A DNA stretch of 64,000 nt from Streptomyces nojiriensis (lineage in GTDB: Bacteria > Actinomycetota > Actinomycetes > Streptomycetales > Streptomycetaceae). A program made the position numbers and the translations under genes. The stretch lies in assembly GCF_017639205.1 (NCBI RefSeq), contig NZ_CP071139.1, forward strand, positions 6,137,501 through 6,201,500. The letters run 5' to 3'. The first letter of the stretch is position 1, and each line of letters begins with the position of its first letter. Below, in pieces: positions 7,915 to 14,962 of the stretch. A model generated the notes under the pieces. It worked only from the letters and a program-made list of their open reading frames with translations. It ran no database searches and had not been told where the DNA came from.

Positions 7915-9171
7915 ATGCCAGCCGACACCCAGGCGCCCGGGCGGACCGCACCGCCACCGGGCTACCGCTCCGTGTTCCGGGTCCGGGAGTTCCGGACCGT
8001 CTTCGCCGCCCACCTGCTGTCCGTGTTCGGCGTGGTCGTCGCCGAGATCTCGCTGTCCGTCCTCGTCTACCGCACCACCGGCTCGCCCCTGATGAGCGCA
8101 CTCACCTTCGCCCTCGGGTTCCTCCCTTACGTCCTCGGCGGGACCCTGCTCGCCGGGATCGCCGACCGCCACCCCGCCCGCCGGGTGCTCGTCGCGTGCG
8201 ACCTCGTCTGCGCGCTCTGCGCGGCCGCCATGGTGGCACCGGGCACGCCCGTCGCCGTGCTGCTCGTACTGCGCTGCGCGATGGCCTTCGTGGCGCCGCT
8301 GTTCCAGGGCACGCGCAACGCCTCCCTCTCCGACATCCTCGGCACCGGCGACGCCTTCGTCCTGGGCCGCTCGCTGCTGCGCATGGTGGCCCAGAGCGCC
8401 CAGCTCATCGGCTTCGGCCTCGGCGGGCTGCTGCTCACCGTGCTCGCCCCGCGCGCGGCCATCGCCCTCACCGCCGCCGGCTTCCTCGGCTCCGCACTGC
8501 TGCTGCGGCTGGGCACGCGCAGCCGCCCCGCCCGCAGCAGCGCCCGTACCTCCCCGCTCGCCGGACTGCGCGCCGTCCTCGGCCGGCGCCGGCTGCGTGC
8601 GCTGATGCTGCTGTTCTGGCTGCCGCCCGTCTTCCTCGTCGTCCCCGAGGTGCTGCTCGCCCCGTACGCGGACGGCATCGGCGCCGGCACCGCCGCCCTC
8701 GGCCTGATGATGTGCGCGCTGCCCGTCGGCACCATCGCCGGGGAGCTCTGGGCCGGCTCGGCCCTCACCGCCCGCACGCGCTCGCGGATCGTGGCGCCGC
8801 TCGCCGCCGCCGGGCTGCTGCCGCTCCTGCTCTTCGCCGTCCGGCCGGGCCTGCCCGTGGTCCTCGCCGCCCTGCTGCTCGCCGGGCTGGCCCACGCCTA
8901 CACCCTCGGCCTGGACCAGTGGTACGTCGAAGCCGTCCCCGACGAGCTGCGCGGCCGGGCGATGACGCTGCTCAGCACCGGCCTGATGACCCTCCAGGGG
9001 GTCGGCATGGCCCTGGCCGGCCTCGCCGCCGAATTCCGCCCGGTGCACGAGGTCGTCACCGGCGCCGCGGTCCTCGGTACGGGGGTCGTCCTGCTGCTCC
9101 TGGCCGAACTCCGGGCGGCCGCACGGCAGGAGGAACGACTGAGGGATGAGACGGCCCCCGCGGTCAAGTGA
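7915..9171 (+). CDS. MFS transporter
   Basis: A 418-residue major facilitator protein with about 12 hydrophobic segments and a short soluble N-terminus. The cytoplasmic loop 2-3 carries GIADRHPARRVLVACD, the usual D-R-x-x-x-R signature of the superfamily. The central loop (about 203-215, Arg/Ser-rich) splits two six-helix halves. It resembles the drug or metabolite exporters of the MFS_3 (enterobactin-exporter-like) type. It has no strong ribosome-binding site before ATG 7915. Divergence from the ArsR-like gene and the shared inverted repeat suggest ligand-induced expression. The substrate is not identifiable. Confidence 0.87.
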   Translation: MPADTQAPGRTAPPPGYRSVFRVREFRTVFAAHLLSVFGVVVAEISLSVLVYRTTGSPLMSALTFALGFLPYVLGGTLLAGIADRHPARRVLVACDLVCALCAAAMVAPGTPVAVLLVLRCAMAFVAPLFQGTRNASLSDILGTGDAFVLGRSLLRMVAQSAQLIGFGLGGLLLTVLAPRAAIALTAAGFLGSALLLRLGTRSRPARSSARTSPLAGLRAVLGRRRLRALMLLFWLPPVFLVVPEVLLAPYADGIGAGTAALGLMMCALPVGTIAGELWAGSALTARTRSRIVAPLAAAGLLPLLLFAVRPGLPVVLAALLLAGLAHAYTLGLDQWYVEAVPDELRGRAMTLLSTGLMTLQGVGMALAGLAAEFRPVHEVVTGAAVLGTGVVLLLLAELRAAARQEERLRDETAPAVK

Positions 9172-9179
9172 CCTCCCGG

Positions 9180-9185
9180 TAGGGT
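9180..9185 (+). promoter_or_regulatory. -10 box of a probably leaderless marR promoter
   Basis: TAGGGT fits the TANNNT consensus and lies exactly 7 nt before the GTG at 9193, the geometry of leaderless actinobacterial transcripts. The GGAGG that follows is only 1 nt from the GTG and is too close to act as a ribosome-binding site. No convincing -35 was found. Confidence 0.5.
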
Positions 9186-9192
9186 CGGAGGC

Positions 9193-9699
9193 GTGCCCAA
9201 GCCGCTCAGCCTTCCCTTCGACCCCATCGCCCGCGCCGACGAGCTCTGGCAGCAGCGCTGGGGGCCCGTGCCCTCGATGGCCGCGATCACCTCGATCATG
9301 CGCGCGCACCAGATCCTGCTCGGTGAGGTCGACGCGGTCGTCAAGCCGTACGGGCTGACCTTCGCCCGGTACGAGGCGCTGGTGCTGCTCACCTTCTCCA
9401 AGGCCGGCGAACTGCCGATGTCCAAGATCGGCGAGAGGCTGATGGTCCACCCGACGTCGGTGACCAACACCGTGGACCGGCTGGTGAAGTCCGGACTGGT
9501 CGCCAAGCGGCCCAACCCGAACGACGGCCGCGGCACCCTCGCCTCCATCACCGAGAAGGGCCGCGAGGTGGTCGAGGCCGCCACCAAGGACCTGATGGCC
9601 GTCGACTTCGGCCTCGGCGCGTACGACGCCGAGGAGTGCGGGGAGATCTTCGCGCTGCTGCGCCCGCTGCGGGTGGCCGCGGCGGACTTCCAGGAGTAG
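9193..9699 (+). CDS. MarR family transcriptional regulator
   Basis: A 168-residue MarR protein. The winged helix is visible at about residues 60-115: a KAGELPMSKIGERLMVHPTS helix-turn-helix, TNTVDRLVKSGLV, and the wing with NPNDGRGTLASITEKG (the D-x-R of MarR wings). GTG 9193 is preceded by a TANNNT box at the leaderless distance. From memory the same regulator sits upstream of the DUF3817 gene and icmA in S. coelicolor, so it may sense an acyl-CoA or fatty-acid metabolite; this is inference. Confidence 0.88.
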   Translation: MPKPLSLPFDPIARADELWQQRWGPVPSMAAITSIMRAHQILLGEVDAVVKPYGLTFARYEALVLLTFSKAGELPMSKIGERLMVHPTSVTNTVDRLVKSGLVAKRPNPNDGRGTLASITEKGREVVEAATKDLMAVDFGLGAYDAEECGEIFALLRPLRVAAADFQE

Positions 9700-9744
9700 C
9701 CGGGGCCGGGGCGTCCGGGGCCGGTGCCCGGGTCCGGGCCCGCG

Positions 9745-9774
9745 TCAAGATCGAGCAAAACGGACGGCTAGGCT
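9745..9774 (+). promoter_or_regulatory. Probable leaderless promoter of the DUF3817 gene
   Basis: -10 TAGGCT at 9769-9774 lies 7 nt before ATG 9782. A TCAAGA at 9745-9750 sits 18 bp upstream as a possible -35. There is no ribosome-binding site, so translation should start directly on the first transcribed ATG. Confidence 0.45.
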
Positions 9775-9781
9775 CGTCGGC

Positions 9782-10111
9782 ATGAAACGAAGCGTGCTGA
9801 CCCGCTACCGCGCCATGGCCTACGTGACCGCGGTCATGCTCCTGATCCTCTGTGCCTGCATGGTGGCGAAGTACGGCTTCGACACCGGTGCCGACCTGAC
9901 CTTCGTGGTCTCGCAGGCCCACGGTGTGCTCTTCATGATCTATCTGGTCTTCGCCTTCGACCTGAGCTCCAAGGCCAGGTGGCCCTTCGGAAAGATGCTC
10001 TGGGTCATGCTCAGCGGAACGATTCCGGTGGCCGCCTTCTTCGTCGAGCGCAAGGTCCGCGCCGAGGTCGAGCCGCTGGTCAGCGACTCGGTCGCGACCG
10101 CCAAGGCCTGA
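9782..10111 (+). CDS. DUF3817 small membrane protein
   Basis: A 109-residue protein with three hydrophobic segments: about 11-30 (AYVTAVMLLILCACMVA), 43-60 (QAHGVLFMIYLVFAFDL) and 72-87. These match the compact DUF3817 family, whose members often have the Gly-His pair in the second helix (AHGVLF here). The C-terminus is soluble and charged. Function is unknown. It is followed by a strong terminator, so it is transcribed alone or with the marR gene. Confidence 0.8.
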   Translation: MKRSVLTRYRAMAYVTAVMLLILCACMVAKYGFDTGADLTFVVSQAHGVLFMIYLVFAFDLSSKARWPFGKMLWVMLSGTIPVAAFFVERKVRAEVEPLVSDSVATAKA

Positions 10112-10141
10112 TCGCCGGCGCGTACGAGGCGAGCGTCACCC

Positions 10142-10166
10142 ACCCCCGGGGCGAGTCCCCGGGGGT
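10142..10166 (+). terminator. Intrinsic terminator after the DUF3817 gene
   Basis: ACCCCCGGGG (10142-10151) and CCCCGGGGGT (10157-10166) form a perfect 10-bp stem with a 5-nt loop, followed by TTT. It isolates icmA transcription from the upstream genes. Confidence 0.75.
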
Positions 10167-10172
10167 TTGCCA

Positions 10173-10202
10173 TCGACATTTACTAGGACGTCCTAGTAAA
10201 TT
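10173..10202 (+). promoter_or_regulatory. icmA promoter with a 22-bp perfect palindrome as operator
   Basis: A -35-like TCGACA (10173-10178), an 18-bp spacer and a TAAATT -10 (10197-10202) lie 7 nt before ATG 10210, so the transcript should be leaderless. The spacer and the first part of the -10 are filled by a perfect 22-bp palindrome at 10179-10200 (half-site TTTACTAGGAC). A dimeric repressor bound there would block polymerase. The regulator is not known; the MarR at 9193 and the TetR at 12460 are the closest candidates. Confidence 0.6.
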
Positions 10203-10209
10203 CATGGGT

Positions 10210-11910
10210 ATGGACGCTGACGCCATCGAGGAAGGCCGCCGTCGCTGGCAGGCCCGTTATGACAAGGCCCGCAAGCGCGAGGCAGACTTCACCACGCTCT
10301 CCGGCGACGAGGTCGAACCGGTCTACGGGCCCCGGCCCGGCGACGCGTACGAGGGCTTCGAGCGCATCGGGTGGCCGGGCGAGTACCCGTACACCCGCGG
10401 GCTCCACGCCACCGGGTACCGAGGGCGGACCTGGACCATCCGGCAGTTCGCCGGCTTCGGGAACGCCGAGCAGACCAACGAGCGCTACAAGATGATCCTG
10501 GCCGCCGGCGGCGGCGGGCTCTCGGTCGCCTTCGACATGCCCACCCTCATGGGGCGCGACTCCGACGACCCCCGCTCCCTCGGCGAGGTGGGCCACTGCG
10601 GGGTCGCCATCGACTCCGCCGCCGACATGGAGGTCCTGTTCAAGGACATCCCGCTCGGTGACGTCACGACCTCGATGACGATCTCGGGCCCGGCCGTCCC
10701 CGCCTTCTGCATGTACCTGGTCGCCGCCGAGCGGCAGGGCGTGGACCCCGCCGTCCTCAACGGCACGCTCCAGACCGACATCTTCAAGGAGTACATCGCC
10801 CAGAAGGAGTGGCTCTTCGAACCCGAGCCGCACCTGCGCCTCATCGGCGACCTCATGGAGTACTGCACGAAGGGCATCCCGGCCTACAAGCCGCTGTCCG
10901 TCTCCGGCTACCACATCCGTGAGGCCGGGGCCACGGCCGCGCAGGAGCTCGCGTACACCCTCGCCGACGGCTTCGGCTACGTGGAGCTGGGCCTCTCGCG
11001 CGGGATGGACGTCGACGCCTTCGCGCCCGGCCTCTCCTTCTTCTTCGACGCGCACCTCGACTTCTTCGAGGAGATCGCCAAGTTCCGCGCCGCACGCCGG
11101 ATCTGGGCCCGCTGGATGAAGGAGGTCTACGGGGCCAAGAGCGAGAAGTCCATGTGGCTGCGCTTCCACACCCAGACCGCCGGTGTCTCCCTGACCGCGC
11201 AGCAGCCGTACAACAACGTCGTGCGCACCGCCGTGGAGGCCCTCGCGGCCGTGCTCGGCGGCACGAACTCGCTGCACACCAACGCCCTCGACGAGACCCT
11301 CGCCCTGCCGAGCGAGCAGGCGGCCGAGATCGCCCTGCGCACGCAGCAGGTGCTGATGGAGGAGACCGGCGTCGCCAACGTGGCGGACCCGCTCGGCGGC
11401 TCCTGGTTCGTGGAGCAGCTCACCGACCGCATCGAGGCCGAGGCCGAGAAGATCTTCGAGCAGATCAAGGAGCGCGGCCTGCGCGCCCACCCCGACGGGC
11501 AGCACCCGATCGGGCCGATCACCTCGGGCATCCTGCGCGGCATCGAGGACGGCTGGTTCACCGGGGAGATCGCCGAGTCGGCCTTCCAGTACCAGCGGTC
11601 GCTGGAGAAGGGCGACAAGCGTGTCGTCGGCGTCAACGTGCACCACGGCTCGGTCACCGGAGACCTGGAGATCCTCCGGGTCAGCCACGAGGTGGAGACC
11701 GTCCAGGTGCGGGAGCTGGCGGCCCGCAAGGCCCGCCGCGACGACGTCAAGGTCGACGCGGCGCTGAAGGCGATGCTGGACGCCGCCCGGGACGGGTCGA
11801 ACATGATCCCGGCCATGCTGGACGCGGTGCGGGCCGAGGCCACGATGGGCGAGATCTGCAACGTCCTGCGCGACGAGTGGGGCACGTACACGGAGCCCCC
11901 GGGCTTCTAG
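10210..11910 (+). CDS. icmA: Isobutyryl-CoA mutase large subunit IcmA
   Basis: A 566-residue catalytic (TIM-barrel) subunit of a B12-dependent acyl-CoA mutase that interconverts isobutyryl-CoA and n-butyryl-CoA, linking valine catabolism and butyrate to polyketide precursors. It ends without a cobalamin-binding domain, which should come from a separate IcmB not present here. Two residues known to separate isobutyryl-CoA from methylmalonyl-CoA mutases are Phe80 (WTIRQFAGF) and Gln198 (YIAQKEWLF); both are of the isobutyryl type. Numbering from ATG 10210 reproduces these published positions and gives the usual length; ATG 10204 is also in frame. No Shine-Dalgarno is present, in line with a leaderless start. 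Confidence 0.93.
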   Translation: MDADAIEEGRRRWQARYDKARKREADFTTLSGDEVEPVYGPRPGDAYEGFERIGWPGEYPYTRGLHATGYRGRTWTIRQFAGFGNAEQTNERYKMILAAGGGGLSVAFDMPTLMGRDSDDPRSLGEVGHCGVAIDSAADMEVLFKDIPLGDVTTSMTISGPAVPAFCMYLVAAERQGVDPAVLNGTLQTDIFKEYIAQKEWLFEPEPHLRLIGDLMEYCTKGIPAYKPLSVSGYHIREAGATAAQELAYTLADGFGYVELGLSRGMDVDAFAPGLSFFFDAHLDFFEEIAKFRAARRIWARWMKEVYGAKSEKSMWLRFHTQTAGVSLTAQQPYNNVVRTAVEALAAVLGGTNSLHTNALDETLALPSEQAAEIALRTQQVLMEETGVANVADPLGGSWFVEQLTDRIEAEAEKIFEQIKERGLRAHPDGQHPIGPITSGILRGIEDGWFTGEIAESAFQYQRSLEKGDKRVVGVNVHHGSVTGDLEILRVSHEVETVQVRELAARKARRDDVKVDAALKAMLDAARDGSNMIPAMLDAVRAEATMGEICNVLRDEWGTYTEPPGF

Positions 11911-11927
11911 ACCCCCTGTGTGGCACG

Positions 11928-11967
11928 GGCCGGTCATGGCGCTTGTACGGTGGCGCCATGACCGGCC
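11928..11967 (+). promoter_or_regulatory. 15-bp hairpin containing the start codon of the next gene
   Basis: Arms 11928-11942 and 11953-11967 are perfectly complementary over 15 bp with a 10-nt loop; the right arm contains the ATG at 11958. A TACGGT (11946-11951) in the loop is a TANNNT -10 box 6 nt from that ATG. As DNA this may be an operator around the promoter. In icmA read-through RNA the hairpin would hide the start codon; in a leaderless RNA starting at 11958 the left arm would be missing and translation free. Confidence 0.5.
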
Positions 11968-12428
11968 TTCCTGTGCCCGTACGGGGCGTGAGCGCGCGCG
12001 TGGTGGAGAACAAGGGCGGCTGCGGCGGCCACTACGCCTACGTCGTCGCCGACTTCGAGCCGCCGGGGCCGGGCGGGACGGAGATCCTGAACCTGGCGCG
12101 GGAGGACCGGCTGCCCGCCGAGTTCCTCGGGGCGGTACGGGACGGCATCGAGCTGGGGCTGGACGGGGTCGAGGCCGCGGTCCTGATCACCGACGGCGGC
12201 TTCTACTTGCCGGACGCCCGCGACATCGGCTACCGCACGGCCGGGGCCCAAGCGGCCCGGGGCGCGCTCGTCGCGGCCGGCCTGCGGCCCGAGGAGGAGG
12301 CCGACGCGCTGCGCTGGGCCAGCTGGCCGGGCCGCCGGCGGCCCTGGCCGGGGGACAACCCGCGGGCCGCGGCGCTGGCGGAGCAGGTCCTGGAATCCCG
12401 GCGCCGCTCCGGGGTGTCGATCTTCTGA
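11958..12428 (+). CDS. Stand-alone EF-G domain IV-like small protein
   Basis: A 156-residue protein without signal peptide or membrane segments. Its pattern follows domain IV of elongation factor G: ENKGGCGGHYAYVVADFEP (compare the G-G-x-G-x-Y-A-x-V motif), then a negatively charged strand, LPAEFLGAVRDGIELGL (compare the I-P-x-E-Y-I-x-A-V-x-x-G motif), and LITDGGFY before a helix. No GTPase or other EF-G domains are present, so it cannot act as a translocase. It might bind the ribosome as a decoy or mimic; function is unknown. The start codon sits in a hairpin and the upstream TANNNT box suggests a leaderless transcript. It is convergent with the TetR gene, 31 bp apart. Confidence 0.65.
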   Translation: MTGLPVPVRGVSARVVENKGGCGGHYAYVVADFEPPGPGGTEILNLAREDRLPAEFLGAVRDGIELGLDGVEAAVLITDGGFYLPDARDIGYRTAGAQAARGALVAAGLRPEEEADALRWASWPGRRRPWPGDNPRAAALAEQVLESRRRSGVSIF

Positions 12429-12459
12429 CGGCGCGGCGGCAGCGGGCGGCCTGGTGGGT

Positions 12460-13080
12460 TCAGGCGGCGGCCGGGCCGCGCAGGCCGTGCATCAGGAGGG
12501 CCGTGAAGGTGGCCACCCAGAGCTCGTCCACCGGTTCGGAGCTCACCAGGGCGCGGTGCACCACCGTGCCCGCGATCACGTCGAAGATCAGGTCCGTGGT
12601 GCGGCCCGCGAGGGACTCGTCCTCCTCGTACGGGAGTTCGCCGCGGGCCTGGGCCCGTTCGCGGCCCAGTACGACGAGACGTTTCTGCCGGTCCACGATC
12701 GCCGACCGGATCCGGTCGCGCAGGGCCTCGTCCCGGGTGGACTCGGCGACGACGGCCATCAGGGCGGTACGGGCCTCCGGGCGCCGCAGCAGCTCCGCGA
12801 ACTGCAGCACCACGTTTTCGATGTCCGCCTCGAGGGAGCCCCGGTCCGGGAGTTCGAGCGCGTCGAAGAGCTCGGCCACCGCGTCCACGACCAGCTCGTT
12901 CTTGCCCGCCCAGCGCCGGTAGAGGGTGGTCTTGGCGACCCCCGCGCGGGCGGACACGTCCCCCATCGTCAGCTTCGACCAGCCCAGCTCGACGAGCGCG
13001 TCCCGGGTCGCGGCGAGGATCGCGGCGTCCGCGGCGGCACTGCGGGGACGACCGGTGCGGCCGGGGCTGGGGTTGCGCAT
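12460..13080 (-). CDS. TetR/AcrR family transcriptional regulator
   Basis: A 206-residue TetR protein. The Arg/Pro-rich N-terminus (PGRTGRPRS) is followed by the helix-turn-helix at about residues 20-60, with LTMGDVSARAGVAKTTLYRRW as the turn and recognition helix. It has a TetR_C-like all-helical effector domain. ATG 13080 is chosen over the ATG at 13092 because a TATGGT -10 box lies exactly 7 nt upstream (13088-13093 on the minus strand), indicating a leaderless message. An 18-bp near-perfect palindrome at 13105-13122 covers the -35 region, so autorepression is likely. Confidence 0.88.
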   Translation of the reverse strand: MRNPSPGRTGRPRSAAADAAILAATRDALVELGWSKLTMGDVSARAGVAKTTLYRRWAGKNELVVDAVAELFDALELPDRGSLEADIENVVLQFAELLRRPEARTALMAVVAESTRDEALRDRIRSAIVDRQKRLVVLGRERAQARGELPYEEDESLAGRTTDLIFDVIAGTVVHRALVSSEPVDELWVATFTALLMHGLRGPAAA

Positions 13081-13104
13081 GGCCGAGACCATACCCGCCG
13101 GTAG

Positions 13105-13122
13105 CCACAACGGCCGCTGTGG
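13105..13122. promoter_or_regulatory. Probable autoregulatory operator of the TetR gene
   Basis: CCACA-A-CGGCCG-C-TGTGG is an 18-bp palindrome with one mismatched pair. It lies 25 bp upstream of the TetR start and overlaps where the -35 element would be. Confidence 0.5.
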
Positions 13123-13167
13123 TTCAGATCACGGGGCCGGAAGGGGCGCGGGCGGCGGCCGGGGGAG

Positions 13168-13190
13168 TTACGCTACGGCTCGTAGCGTAA
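13168..13190. promoter_or_regulatory. Perfect 10-bp inverted repeat, TetR-type operator
   Basis: TTACGCTACG (13168-13177) and CGTAGCGTAA (13181-13190) are perfect arms around a 3-nt spacer, between the divergent TetR and thioredoxin-TPR genes. The size fits a TetR-family site. It may control the thioredoxin gene 140 bp downstream, or be a second site for the adjacent TetR protein. Confidence 0.55.
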
Positions 13191-13329
13191 GAGCGACAAC
13201 CACGCGAAGAGCTACAGGCGTCAGGTGGGGACCCGGCGCCGTTCAACATCACGATCGCGACGGTACGGCGGCACGGCCAATTCACGCGATCTTTTTCGTC
13301 GGCGCGCGCACACGGGGGAGGATGTACGC

Positions 13330-14334
13330 ATGCAGCCCAGAAACATGTCCATGAGCGGCGTCGTCGACCTCGCCGCGGTGAAGGCGGCCGGTGAGGCCAA
13401 GGCCAAGGCCGAGCAGGCCCGCGCCGAAGCGGCGAGCCGGGCCGCCGAGTCCGGCGGGGCGGGTCCGTCCGCCGGTGCCGTGCCGCCGTCGGCACTCGTC
13501 ATCGACGTAGACGAGGCCGGTTTTGAACGCGATGTGCTCCAGCTCTCCGCAGAGGTTCCGGTCGTCCTGGACTTCTGGGCCGAGTGGTGCCAGCCGTGCA
13601 AGCAGCTCAGTCCGCTGCTGGAGCGCCTGATCACCGAGGCCAACGGTCGCCTGGTGCTCGCCAAGATCGACGTCGACGCCAATCAGATGCTCATGCAGCA
13701 GTTCCAGATCCAGGGCATCCCGGCCGTCTTCGCCGTGGTCGCCGGTCAGGTGCTGCCGCTGTTCCAGGGCGTGGTCCCGGAGCAGCAGATCCGCGAGACC
13801 TTCGCCCAGCTCGTCCAGGTCGCCGAGGACCGCTTCGGGATCATCGGCATCGAGGTGGACCCGGCCGCGGAGGGGGCGGCTCCCGCCGCCTCGGCCGCGG
13901 ACGAGATCCCGGCCGGCCCGCACGACGCCTTGCTGGAGGCGGCCGTCGTCGCGCTCGACGCCGGTGACCTGGGCGGCGCGGTCCAGGCGTACAAGAACGT
14001 GCTCGCCGACGACCCGGGCAACACCGAGGCCAAGCTGGGTCTGGCCCAGGCCGAGCTCCTCGCCCGGGTCCAGCACATGAACCCGCAGGCGGTGCGGGCC
14101 GCGGCGGCCGAGAACCCGCGCGACCCGGCGGCGCAGATCGCCGCGGCCGACCTCGACCTGGTCGGCGGCCACGTGGAGGACGCCTTCGGGCGCCTGGTGG
14201 ACACCGTCCGCGTCACGTTCGGTGAGGACCGGGACGCCGTGCGACTGCGGCTGCTGGAGCTGTTCGAGGTCATCGGCGCGGACGACCCGCGGGTCTCCGC
14301 GGCGCGTACGGCGCTCGCGCGGGTGCTCTTCTAG
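13330..14334 (+). CDS. Thioredoxin-TPR protein (YbbN/CnoX-like co-chaperone)
   Basis: A 334-residue two-part protein. Residues 1-50 are Ala-rich and charged; a thioredoxin fold follows with WAEWCQPCK holding Cys87 and Cys90, and the cis-proline region GIPAVF. The C-terminal 110 residues are helical TPR-like repeats (DLGGAVQAYKNVLADDPGN). The active-site dipeptide is Gln-Pro instead of the Gly-Pro of true thioredoxins, which may shift redox potential. In E. coli, the related CnoX works as a holdase with GroEL and DnaK under oxidative stress; a similar cytoplasmic role is inferred. ATG 13330 follows GGGGGAGG with 8-nt spacing. From memory it corresponds to SCO5419. Confidence 0.88.
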   Translation: MQPRNMSMSGVVDLAAVKAAGEAKAKAEQARAEAASRAAESGGAGPSAGAVPPSALVIDVDEAGFERDVLQLSAEVPVVLDFWAEWCQPCKQLSPLLERLITEANGRLVLAKIDVDANQMLMQQFQIQGIPAVFAVVAGQVLPLFQGVVPEQQIRETFAQLVQVAEDRFGIIGIEVDPAAEGAAPAASAADEIPAGPHDALLEAAVVALDAGDLGGAVQAYKNVLADDPGNTEAKLGLAQAELLARVQHMNPQAVRAAAAENPRDPAAQIAAADLDLVGGHVEDAFGRLVDTVRVTFGEDRDAVRLRLLELFEVIGADDPRVSAARTALARVLF

Positions 14335-14431
14335 GCCGCGTCCGGACCGGCTCCGCGGCCGCTCCGGGGCGGTCGCGACGCACCGCCCGTACATCGCCGG
14401 GCCACCGGCGATTTGTTGACACGTAGATAAA

Positions 14432-14473
14432 CAGCGGCCGCGCTTTGCCAAAACTTGGCAATCGCGGCTGCTG
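14432..14473. repeat. 42-bp imperfect inverted repeat
   Basis: Nested arms CAGC-GCCGCG, then TTGCCAA, a 3-nt loop, TTGGCAA, and CGCGGC-GCTG, with small bulges. There is no T-run after it. It may be a terminator for the thioredoxin-TPR gene or an operator; it is the most prominent dyad in the gap. Confidence 0.5.
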
Positions 14474-14599
14474 TTACTCGCAGTAAATCGAACCCCGTGA
14501 ACTGTCCGGTGTGTTCGCCATTTGCCCGTTCTGTCGTGGCCCTGGGTGACACCCTGTGTTGCTGCCCGACGGCGACGGGTCGCACCTAGGTTATCTGGC

Positions 14600-14617
14600 C
14601 GTTACCCGCCAGTAACG
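14600..14617. promoter_or_regulatory. CGTTAC/GTAACG inverted repeat, possible operator
   Basis: Six-bp arms (14600-14605, 14612-14617) with a 6-nt spacer. The TTAC-n-GTAA form is common for TetR-type sites in actinobacteria. It lies about 350 bp before the DUF6230 gene. Confidence 0.3.
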
Positions 14618-14962
14618 AACCCCCTTGTGCCCCGGCCTGGAATGGACCACGATCGGCGACGCTCGGTCCTTCCCGCAGAGCCGCTCACTCGGAGCCGCGG
14701 TGAAGGGTCCCCACCGAGCCGGCCTGTGGCAGTGGCACCGGCCGTGGGACAGGGGGGTCTCCGCCACTCCGGCGGGGCCTGTCCTCCAGGTTGCGCGAAC
14801 GCGTGGCCCAGTGGTTGTCGCTCGGGGGTGATCGCCGGTGTATCGGACGTGGCACAGCCGCGGCCCGGCCGCCTGCGCTCCTTCCCGAGGACGTAGCACT
14901 TCTCCCATCCCAGGACGGGCACGGCCCGGACCGGAGATGTACGTCCGAGAAGGAGGAACGAA

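Larger units (their letters stand above)
14335..14962. other. 628-bp interval with no convincing gene; several dyads
   Basis: No reading frame here has a ribosome-binding site and plausible codon use. The interval holds a 42-bp imperfect dyad (14432-14473), a smaller inverted repeat (14600-14617) and, at its end, a strong AGAAGGAGG ribosome-binding site for the DUF6230 gene. A TTGACA at 14416-14421 is present, but no -10 is found at standard spacing. The region before the inverted repeats is distinctly more AT-rich than the flanking genes, so a promoter with a long leader, or a small RNA, is possible. Confidence 0.5.
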
